From NCBI GenBank assembly GCA_030674185.1, contig JAPXFY010000016.1:50059250-50123249 (forward strand): a stretch of 64,000 nucleotides of DNA, in the 5' to 3' direction. Every line of letters begins with the position of its first letter. Within the stretch, counting starts at the first letter, position 1. This document shows positions 44,012 through 64,000 of this stretch, piece by piece. The translations under genes were made by a program, and so were the position numbers. The notes beneath the pieces were generated by a model. The model was not told the origin of the DNA and made no database searches. It saw only the letters and a list, made by a program, of their open reading frames with translations. Origin of the DNA: Monoplex corrugatus (lineage: Eukaryota > Mollusca > Gastropoda > Littorinimorpha > Ranellidae).

Positions 44012-44132
44012 CATGTACGCTTGGATCATCGCCGCCGTTTAAACTTCCGCCAGTCTGCAGGAGAGGGCAGCCTGTAGACGTTGAGCTTGCAAACCATCTT
44101 CAAACAGCACCGAGGAGGGGATAGGGACAACT

Positions 44133-45557
44133 GCTCTTTTGGACACTGGAGCTACTGTGTCTACGGTGTCAGCAAGCTTTCATAAAGACAAGCTGTCCCA
44201 TCTGCCCATCAATCCTCTGAACGACTTACTGCGCATAGAGTGTGCGGACGGTGAACTTCTGCCATACTCAGGGTACATTGAAGCATCTGTGAGCGTTACT
44301 GGAGCTGGACTGGATGGTGAGGCTAGGCTGCCTTGTCTCTTCCTGATGGTTCCAGACAGCATGTACGGCAGCAAGGTTCCTGTGCTGTTGCGTAAAAATG
44401 TGCTAGAGCAGGTCATGGAGAAGACGCAGAGGAAGCATGGCAACCGTTTCCTGCAGGTGGCCAGACTCCATACTCCCTGGTACCTGTCGTTCAGGTGCAT
44501 GTCCCTGAGGGAGAGAGAGCTCTGCAGAAGCAAGAACAGACTGACCGTTGTCAAGAATGGGGAGAACCGCAGTATCCTCATTGAACCAAACAGCACCCAC
44601 ATTCTGCAAGGTGTCGTAGACCAAGCATTGGACTACAAGCCAACCTGCGCTTTATTGCAGCAAGTAAGAGAAGACGCTGATCTGGCTTTGCTAGACATCG
44701 CTCCAACAATAGTCAACTACCAGGGCAAAAAGACAGGGCTAATAGATGTTCATATCTCAAATGTCACAACCCAGACTGTGGCAGTACCTCCTCATGCCGT
44801 GCTTTGTGAACTTCAACCAGTGAGCAGAGCAAGCAGTGACGATATTGTTGGCATGGACATGGTCAAAGTGACAATTTCACCTGAAGGGTTAACCAGTGAG
44901 CAGCTTCAGAGCTTGCTGAAAGCCCACCCAGACTGTTTTGTGCAACATGATGCTGGTGTTGGGCATACGACAAGAATGCCCCACCATATCCACCTCACCA
45001 ATGAGACGCCTTTCAAGGAACGCCATCGCTTCATTCCACCAGGGATGTACGAGGAAGTAAAGACCCATCTACAACAGCTTTTGGACAGCGGTGTTATTCG
45101 GCCATCTCACTCTCCCTGGTCGTCAAACGTCGTGCTTGTCAAAAAGAAAGATGGATCTTTGAGACTGTGTGTCGACTTCCGTCAGCTGAATGTACGTACT
45201 GTGAAAGACTCCTATGCCCTTCCCCGCATTGAAGACTTGCTGAACAGCCTTTCTGGAGCGAAGTACTCAGTGGTGGACATGAAAAGTGGGTACCATCAAA
45301 TTGACATTGCAGAAGAGCATCGTGAGAGAACTGCCTTCACTGTAGCCCCATTTGGATTCTTCGAGTTCACCAGACTGGCCATGGGACTTGTCAATGCACC
45401 TGCCACCTACCAGCGACTTATGGAGGACTGTCTAGGTGACCTGCACCTCAATATCTGCTTGGTATTCTTGGACAATGTGACGGTCTTCTCAAAGACCTTT
45501 CAAGAACACATGGAGCATCTTGAGAGAGTCCTCCTACGCCTGAGGACTGTGGACTGA
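44133..45557 (+). pseudogene. Gypsy protease and reverse transcriptase, active site altered
   Basis: The frame opens with the aspartic-protease motif A-L-L-D-T-G-A-T-V-S (Asp codon 44142-44144). RT motifs follow: I-P-P-G-M-Y-E-E-V, L-L-D-S-G-V-I-R-P-S-x-S-P-W-x-S, V-K-K-K-D-G-S-L-R-L-C-V-D-F-R-Q-L-N, Y-x-V-V-D-M-K-S-G-Y-H-Q-I and P-F-G-F-F-E-F. The usual catalytic aspartate pair is F-L-D-N here: the second residue (codon 45474-45476) is asparagine. The frame stops at 45555-45557 and the thumb continues in another frame. Confidence 0.88.
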
Positions 45558-46291
45558 AGCTGAACCCAAAGAAATGTTCCTTCTGTCAAGAAAAGGTCCG
45601 CTATGTTGGGCACATCGTGTCTGCCAAAGGCATTGAGGCAGATCCAGAGAAGTGCAGCCAAGTCGTCAACTGGCCAATTCCTAGGACTCCGGAGGGAGTT
45701 CGCAAATTTCCCGGATTTTCTGGGTACTACAGGCGCTATGTGAAAGACTACAGCAAAATCGTAAAACCCCTCACAAGAACTCATGCCCAACCCAAAAGCG
45801 AAGAAAGGAAAGAAAACGAAGAACATCAAGACAACCACCAAGTGGGTCTGGGGCACAGAACAACAAGAAGCCTTTGACAGGCTGAAAGAGTGCCTGGCGT
45901 AACCACCCATCCTTGGTTTCCCCGACCACAGCAGACGAGTGGATCGGGACTTGGGGCCGTGCTGTGTCAGGAACAGGAAGGTGTGAAGCGAGTCATCAGC
46001 TTTGCCAGTCGTGGACTAAGCAAGAGTGAGCGGAACTACCTAGCCCACAAACTTGAGTTTCTGGCACTTAAGTGGGCTGTCACTGACAAGTTCAATGACT
46101 ACCTGTATGGTAACTCTTTCACTGTGTACACGGACAATAATCCGCTGACTTATGTGCTGACCGCTGCAAGACTGGATGCCACGGGTCACAGGTGGCTGGC
46201 AGCTCTGACATCATATGACTTTGACGTTCGCTATCGTCCAGGACTGAACAATGCGGATGCAGATGCCCTGTCACGGTTGCCTGAGCTATAG
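45558..46291 (+). pseudogene. Gypsy RT thumb/connection and RNase H (frame-broken)
   Basis: In a shifted frame the sequence continues with KLNPKKCSFC, V-R-Y-V-G-H-I-V-S and F-P-G-F-S-G-Y-Y-R-R-Y-V-K-D-Y. Frame is lost near 45790 and 45900 (a stop before P-P-I-L-G-F-P). RNase H residues reappear: G-A-V-L-C-Q-E-Q-E-G, R-x-L-S-K-S-E-R-N-Y, V-Y-T-D-N-N-P-L-T-Y and N-x-A-D-A-L-S-R-L. The motif carrying the first RNase H aspartate (usually T-D-A-S) is disrupted. Confidence 0.85.
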
Positions 46292-46542
46292 TCATCGGAA
46301 CAAGGACACCAGCATGTGCCTGTGGAATTTCTCAGGGCAGACTGCAGGTGTCAGCAACCAGCAGCTTACGTGGAGTGGTTGGCCGCGGCAGCTGAAGTCA
46401 TTGACAGCTGTGCACCAGTGGGTCTGAGCCTGCAGATTCTCACCCCAGATCAGCTTCAGGTAGCTCAGAGACAAGACCCAGCAATAAAGTCACTGATCAA
46501 TTCTGTAAGAGCGTGGTCCTGTCACACAAGCATGCAAACAAT

Positions 46543-47218
46543 CATCATCATCATCATCAGGTGCCCTGCCGCATGGCATTGGCGATCATGGACTTCCATC
46601 TGTCTCTATCTCTTGTTGCCCCAAGCATCTCCTCCACCCTTCTTGTCTTCAGCCACTCCGCAAGTCCGTCTAGCATTTTCTCCCTGGGTCTACCTGGTGC
46701 TCTCTTTCCCTCCAGCTTTCCCGTTGTTACCAGGTGCTCCAAATTCCCTTCCTCATAAAATGGCCTATAAGTGTTGCCTGTCTTTTCCTAATCTTCCTTA
46801 TGAATGATCTACTTGTGTCTGCCTCCATCAAGACTGTCTCGTTGTTTTTTTCTTTGCAGTCCATGGAACTCTCAACATTCTTCTTAGAAACCACATCTCG
46901 GCTGCCTCAATCTTGTTCTGGCTTTGTTTGTTGACTGTCCACGCCTCACATCCGTACAACAGTATTGAACTCTCTTCCTGATGTTAATTGATAGGCATTT
47001 GTTAGTAAGATGCTTGTGATCTTCTTGAATGCTGTTTTGGCTTGGCCGATTCTGCCGGCTATTTCCGATGTGCATCTGCCGTCTGATGAAATGACAGTTC
47101 CCAGGTATTTGAACTTATTAACCTGCGTCAAGGTTGTGCCATTTGCTGTTATTTTGCATGAGGGGATTTCATGTTTTTTACTGATCACCATGACTTCAGT
47201 CTTCCTGCTGTTTAGTTT
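46543..47218 (-). mobile_element. RTE/BovB-like LINE-A, inserted 18 bases beyond the gypsy end
   Basis: This 676-base 5'-truncated copy is flanked by CAAACAAT at 46535-46542 and 47219-47226. Its antisense left edge is ATCATCATCATCATCATC. The minus-strand frames give RYLGTVISSD-like sequence (KFKYLGTVISSDGRCTSEIA), I-E-A-A-E/Q-P-R-W-F and [20 protein letters not shown] with several breaks. Confidence 0.9.
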
Positions 47219-47226
47219 CAAACAAT

Positions 47227-48090
47227 AGCATGTTTAAAACATATCATTTGGTAAATAACTTCTACCACTGGAAAATAAAGGATCATTATCATTATCACAT
47301 ATACATATGCCACACTCACACACATATAATACACATGCAAAGAAAATGAACAAGTAGTCCTCAATTGAATAGAAGAGATATATTTGACAATTTCATCAAT
47401 CAAACAGTAAACAATCAACAAATCAACCACTCAAACAATACATCAATCAACAGGCATATAAATGCATCAATCAACAACAACAACAAACACCCTCCTCCTA
47501 TGAAAAAGGAAGGTACAATAATAAAGGCCTAAAATCAGTTATAACAAATAATTTTCTTTCCAAATAACATATGACATATTTCAAAACAAAAATATTCATC
47601 TCCCAAAATAATGGAAACAACAGAAACTTAGTATCTTCTAGTTTCCAGACACTGCTCTGGTTTTAAGCAAAAATACAAATCACATTTCAATAATATACAA
47701 AAAACATGGCCATATGACATATATAAAACATTTCCATATAGCACCATCACGTACTCATATTGATTTAAGAGTGACTGATTTTAACAAAATTGACCAATAA
47801 GTGCATCATAATAATAATTCTTCTGTGCATGAGTGTATAATGATAATCATGTCTGAATTAATTTTTATGTAAATAATACTTGTGCATGTATAGTAATCTC
47901 AAAATGACAATCTTGTGAACCTTTTCAAAAATGCCTTTGTCACTAGAACAAAAATTTAATTTGCTATGAATTGTTCTTGAACAGCATTATTCTCCAAACT
48001 CATTTGGACTCAACTGTACATTACATCATAATCACATTTTCTTGGTGGAACATTGAAAACTCAAGCTGATAAGCGAGCTGATCACATTCC
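47227..48090. other. Non-coding sequence
   Basis: AT-rich; includes short (CAATCAA)-type stretches at 47395-47480. No gene seen. Confidence 0.5.
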
Positions 48091-48099
48091 ATTATGTTG

Positions 48100-48490
48100 T
48101 TGCATTGTCTTTATCTTTGGTGGGTGTACATGCTGGGTGTTTCCATGTTCCCATGAACCAGTCATTGACATGACTAACAACATCATTAACATGCATACCT
48201 GATATTCAATCCCAACCATGGGCATGACTTACCCTATCTTTAATGTGTGTGTTTGATATTCTGCATGCTTATACACATGAAAAAAATTATGACACTGGCA
48301 GGTCTGCACATACGTTGAAATGGGAGATTACAAAAATGTTTACCCTTTAAACCACCAGGCACAGGTGTCTAGGCAACAGAAAAATCTCCATTTTCTGACC
48401 AGGCAGAGGTACCTGGGCAGACTGAATCGAGAACTTTCTGATTGGAAGTCTGACTTTCACCCACTTGAATACTGCGCCGTCAATACATGT
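48100..48490 (-). repeat. SINE-C copy 1
   Basis: It shares with 51125-51390, 53440-53890 and 54595-54955 the blocks CATGCTGGGTGTTT, CATGACTWRCAA, GATATTCTGCATGC, GCAGGTCTGCACATA, CCACCAGGCA and a right end (TTCTGATTGGAAGTCTGA, CACCCACTTGA). Read on the minus strand, that right end looks like the anticodon-arm part of a tRNA-like head. Confidence 0.6.
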
Positions 48491-49245
48491 TTTTTCCATT
48501 GTTTAAGTAAACAAGAACATAAACAAACAAACAAAACCCCAATATATTTATATACTTATCTGAAATATACCACATGTGCAACTCTGAATGAAAACATAAA
48601 TGGAAAAAGTAAACATGAGAGTTTATCAAAAATATCAATATCAACATGAGAGGTTACTAAATTATTCATTATCCAAAGGTTTGAAATCCAGAGCTGTGTA
48701 ATAAATAACAATGTTAAACACAATGAGCAGAGAGTCTGACTCAATGACAACAGTAACAACAATAGCAATAAAAACAAGAACAACAGTAGTAATAACAAAA
48801 ATATGTAGTACAGCTCTAGAGTTGCCCTGCAATGCAAAGGTAATCACTTATTTTAAATCAAGTATGATCAAAGAACTGAAATGTACATGCTCTCATTCTC
48901 ATTTTGTGCATTTCTAGTTCCTGAAATATACTTGCTCGAAGTCTGCAAAATACATGATCAATGTCTCTTTTCTGTTTCTTTAATTATTGCTAACATTATG
49001 AGTTTGTCCTGATTTGATTGATACAGACTATGGAAATTTATTGAATCTACTCAAACAACACATGGAAAAAACAACAACAACAAAGACTGAATTGAATAGT
49101 TGGAGATATGATCTATATCATTGATGCACAATGTACATGAATAAGTTCTAATCTCTGTATGAACTTAACCCAAGTCCCTACACGCACCAGTGTTCTCTGA
49201 ATTGACATGTGGAAATGAACATTAACATAAAGAAATAAAGAAACC
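48491..49245. other. Non-coding sequence
   Basis: No gene seen. It has an ACAACARTAACAA-rich patch at 48745-48800. Confidence 0.5.
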
Positions 49246-49395
49246 ACACACGCACACACACACACACCACACGCACGCACCCACCCATGCACACACGCGC
49301 GCACACACACAAAGCCCACGAATGCTCAAAGTTCTACCAGCAAAGCAAACATAAAAAGGAGACACATGCATGCACACATGCATGCACACACACAA
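49246..49395. repeat. CA/CGCA microsatellites
   Basis: Two CA-rich tracts (49240-49310 and 49365-49395) separated by unique sequence. Confidence 0.85.
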
Positions 49396-49459
49396 TAAAC
49401 AGAAATACACAAATAAATCAGTAATATAATATACACTACATAAAGCAATAAAAAAATAA

Positions 49460-49772
49460 CACTTCAAGCTGTAGTTCAAGATTTGTAAAAACACTTTATG
49501 CTGTAGTTTAAGATTTGTAAAAACACTTTATGCTGTAGTTTAAGATTTGTAAAAACACTTTATGCTGTAGTTTAAGATTTGTAAAAACACTTTATGCTGT
49601 AGTTTAAGATTTGTAAAAACACTTTATGCTGTAGTTTAAGATTTGTAAAAACACTTTATGCTGTAGTTTAAGATTGTAAAACATTTATGCTGTAGTTAAG
49701 ATTAAAACACTTTATGTTGTAGTTTAAGATTTGTAAAAACACTTTATGCTGTAGTTTAAGATTTGTAAAGAT
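49460..49772. repeat. Minisatellite, 32-base unit, about 10 copies
   Basis: The unit is CACTTTATGCTGTAGTTTAA followed by GATTTGTAAAAA. The first eight copies are almost identical; the ones near 49675-49710 have lost several bases. Confidence 0.95.
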
Positions 49773-50196
49773 TTTCATATGGAACAACATCCAGGAAATC
49801 AAGCTTCCAATTGCTTTGCTCTTTACACAAAATGTTATGCAATAAAAACTATATCAAAATTAAAATCAATCATATACATAAAACATACAGAACAGAGAAG
49901 AAAACTACAGTATACACTCATAAAAAAAATGAATCGTACATGTATGCAGACATGTACAAGCCTTCAAAAAATAGTCTTGCAGCACACTTTGGAACCTTTT
50001 TCTAGTTTGCCAAAGATGTATTGTGGGCAGTCAGAAAGGAGAGAACTGCAATAATCTAATTGAGACAGGACAAAAACAGATCAAAGTCTTTGCCACATGA
50101 GTGGTTGGATATGCATATATAACACTAATTTGATGAATCTCCTTTCTCTATTTTTTTCTAATTAAAGAAAAACACATTGGAGTACAGACCAGTAGC

Positions 50197-50396
50197 ATCA
50201 CATCATCATCATCATTTGCCCTGCAGCGTGGCGTTGGCAATCATGGCCCTCCATATGAATCTATCCCTTGTCGCTGCAAGCACATCTTCCACCCTGTCTG
50301 TACTCAGCCACCCTGCAAGTCTGTCCAATATTTTCTCCCTGGGTCTACCCGGTGTTCTCTTTCCTTCCAGCTTTCCTGTTGTGACCAGGTGCTCTA
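50197..50396 (-). mobile_element. LINE-A 3' fragment next to the FAD gene end
   Basis: The antisense left edge CATCATCATCATCATTTGCC is followed by GCGTGGCGTTGGCAATCATG and GGTCTACCCGGTGTTCTCTT. A short direct repeat CAGTAG flanks it (about 50187-50192 and 50408-50413), only tentatively a target-site duplication. It lies just past the stop codon of the FAD oxidoreductase. Confidence 0.8.
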
Positions 50397-50427
50397 ATTC
50401 ATCATAGGCAGTAGTATTTCTATATCA

Positions 50428-62454
<12,027 letters not shown>

Positions 62455-62600
62455 GATTGTGACCTTGAACTTTGACACTTTCGCTTCAGCTTGCAGATGG
62501 TCTGCGACTAGCCCCAGCTGATTCATTGATTGATAGGGCCGATCTTGGTCTTTAGCGTGTCTGATAAGGGGTCCATGTCATTGCGTCGACAGCTCATTGC
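62455..62600. promoter_or_regulatory. Short divergent interval, possible shared promoter
   Basis: Between the FAD start codon (minus) and the MULE-derived frame (plus) there are only about 146 bases, with raised CpG content to the right (GCGTCGAC, GCGTGGACAGCTCGG, GTTGCGGCCACGTCGTG). A bidirectional promoter is possible but not shown; no TATA or initiator is convincing. Confidence 0.25.
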
Positions 62601-63011
62601 GTGGACAGCTCGGACAACTCGTTGCGGCCACGTCGTGTGATATGTGACTTTGAACGCGCTCTTCTGACAAGCATCGAAACTGAACTTCCACATTCGCAGT
62701 TGCAAGCTTGCTATTTCCACTTCACTCAAAGTCTTTGGAGAAAAGTCCAGGAACTGGGACTGGCAGCTGATTACAGACGCAGCCAGAGATTGGCGCGATT
62801 CATCCGAAAGCTCTTGGCAATTGGCTACCTCCCCATCGCCCTGCTGGCCCTGAATTTCAAGCAAGACATTTAATGAGGAGATTCCCAGATCTGCAGGACT
62901 TTCTTCATTACATGAGACGCACTTACATCGGGCCTCATGCCACGTTCCCTCCGCAGCTGTGGTGCGTTACTGAACGGAACATGGATCAGCGAACAAACAA
63001 CCATGTTGAGT
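62601..63011 (+). CDS. MULE transposase-derived exon (part 1)
   Basis: Residues R-V-I-C-D-F-E-R-A-L-L, then L-Q-A-C-Y-F-H-F-T-Q-S-L-W-R-K-V-Q-E-L-G-L, are the central MULE-transposase domain. C-D-F-E carries a catalytic acidic residue and C-Y-F-H-F-x-Q-S-L-W is a hallmark. After one frame change near 62870 it continues MRRFPDLQDFLHYMRRTYIG and Q-L-W-C-V-T-E-R, then Q-R-T-N-N-H-V-E. A GTAAGT donor follows at 63012. The in-frame start is not clear (the ORF begins at a GTG); more N-terminal exons may be missing. Mutator-like transposases cut and paste DNA, and many animal copies are domesticated or dead. Confidence 0.75.
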
Positions 63012-63289
63012 GTAAGTAAGATTTTTTTTTTCAATATCAGACATGGGATTCTGAGATTGGAAAAAAGGCTGAAAAGTGCCAGGGGTCTGGGTGCTGAAGC
63101 AATTTAAAATTTATTATCCTTATAAATCACATCTGAACAGTAGTGTCCTTTCTTGTCACATATTTTGGCAAAGGAAATTACCTCATAGCCACTCAAAAAT
63201 GGTCCAGGAAGGATTTCAAAAGGAGGAATTCAGCCTAAAGGAGGAAAAATCCCATGTCTGAATATATATATTGCAAAAAATAAAAATTA

Positions 63290-63650
63290 GTTATTCTTAA
63301 TAGGCATGTCAAACTACACATTCCTTCAATACTGTCGTCAAGATTGCTTCATATATGGAAAATAACGGATTTTAACAGTTATTTATTATGTGTCAGTTAT
63401 CAAAAGTACACACTCTGGATCAGCATGTCAAACGGCTCCTACCCATCAAATTTGTTGAAGATTGCTTCAAAAATGAAAAATAACGATTTTTCTAACGGTT
63501 TTTTATTATATGCCAGTTATCAAAAAATGCATAGTCTTGATCAGCATGTCAAACTGCACCAAATTTGGCGAAGATTGCTTCAAAAATTAAAAAAAACGTT
63601 TTAACGGTTTTTGTTATGTGTCAGTCATTAAAATTTAATACAATCAATGG
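63290..63650. repeat. Tandem repeat, ~118-base unit, about three copies
   Basis: Each unit has CATGTCAAAC, an AAGATTGCTTCA block, AAAAATAACG and a TGTCAGTTATCAAAA stretch. It lies in the intron of the MULE-derived gene and ends in TTTCAGCTCAATCGGTCCAG followed by a CAGA tract (63727-63775). Confidence 0.8.
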
Positions 63651-63846
63651 GACCTGAATTCCAGTTACTGTGCAAAATTTCAGCTCAATCGGTCCAGTGG
63701 TTGCTGAGAACGAAGCGTTTAAGCGAAGACACACAGACAGACAGACAGACAGACAGATAGACAGACACACACACAATAAAGTCTGTAGGATCTCTAAGAA
63801 ATCTTAGAGAGATAAGTGATGAACACAACTTTGAATTTGGTTTCAG

Positions 63847-64000
63847 CTTTCCACAGGAAGTTCGCAACTGCCATTGCAGTGAGGAGGCCTAACATCTGGG
63901 TGTTCCTTCGGGTGCTCAAAGACCAACAGGCACTGACAGAGAGCGCCTTCGAAGCTGCCAGAAGGGGAAGTCAACCGCTGAGGCGCAGAAGAAAGTGGCG
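63847..64000 (+). CDS. MULE transposase-derived exon (part 2), runs off the window
   Basis: After an acceptor TTGGTTTCAG the sequence continues S-F-H-R-K-F-A-T-A-I-A-V-R-R-P-N-I-W-V-F-L-R-V-L-K-D-Q-Q-A-L-T. The join N-N-H-V-E|S-F-H-R-K-F is the normal MULE sequence, so the 63012-63846 interval behaves as a real intron. The frame is open to the window edge. Confidence 0.75.

Larger units (their letters stand above)
42537..46524 (+). mobile_element. Gypsy-type LTR retrotransposon, decayed, integrase deleted
   Basis: Order on the plus strand: 5' LTR (about 42537-42797), tRNA-Lys-type primer site (42801-42818), gag (42940-43866), CCHC zinc knuckle (43970-44011), protease (from about 44130), reverse transcriptase (to about 45560), RNase H (to 46291), and the beginning of the spacer before integrase (to about 46500). 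This last part is joined directly to the final 24 or so bases of a 3' LTR (46501-46524). At least five frame breaks, a damaged RT active site and loss of integrase make it inactive. PR-RT-RH order identifies Ty3/gypsy. Confidence 0.9.

Overview
This is a 64-kb piece of an intron-rich, AT-leaning animal nuclear genome. Multi-exon protein genes, long introns full of retroelements, tRNA-derived SINEs, Penelope, RTE-type, piggyBac and gypsy elements, and abundant (CA)n microsatellites fit a marine invertebrate. A mollusc, probably a gastropod, is my best guess. That is an inference from overall style; no diagnostic marker is present.

Three host genes lie on the minus strand. (1) RPL4/uL4 (about 6.0-15.8 kb): five exons are visible, from a 5'TOP-like first exon holding only the ATG codon to the conserved middle of the protein. 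The C-terminal exons would lie before position 1. (2) DNA polymerase iota, POLI (22.06-36.04 kb): nine exons, from the Y-family active site to two ubiquitin-binding motifs and a C-terminal PIP-like tail. (3) A glycerol-3-phosphate-dehydrogenase-like FAD oxidoreductase (50.43-62.45 kb): seven exons. A fourth, transposase-derived reading frame (MULE) starts divergently about 150 bases from the FAD gene and runs off the right edge.

The rest is mobile DNA. It includes an internally deleted piggyBac transposase (3.65-4.29 kb); a Penelope-like GIY-YIG fragment between long inverted repeats (10.13-11.60 kb); a long near-perfect hairpin made of the same terminal sequence (7.71-7.95 kb); a broken gypsy retrotransposon (42.5-46.5 kb); at least nine copies of one RTE/BovB-like LINE whose 3' end is a (TGA)n tail, several with clear target-site duplications; a CR1/L2-like LINE with a 5' inversion (59.1-61.8 kb); several tRNA-derived SINE families; and six copies of a palindromic MITE with TTAA flanks. 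There are also minisatellites (33-base unit at 23.8-25.0 kb, 32-base unit at 49.46-49.77 kb), a diverged ~380-base tandem repeat in an RPL4 intron, and long CA/TG, TA, GA and ATATG tracts.

The host genes are not an operon or pathway: a ribosomal protein, a translesion polymerase and a metabolic oxidoreductase. A recurring feature is single-base frame breaks in otherwise conserved coding sequence (POLI exons 1/2 and 9, FAD exon 6, MULE exon 1). That pattern suggests uncorrected indels in a long-read assembly at least as much as real gene decay. I found no convincing new multi-gene system. The most interesting points are the retroelement structures, a LINE tail five bases from an RPL4 splice donor, a GC-AG intron in POLI, and a decayed extra POLI UBM segment downstream of the gene.
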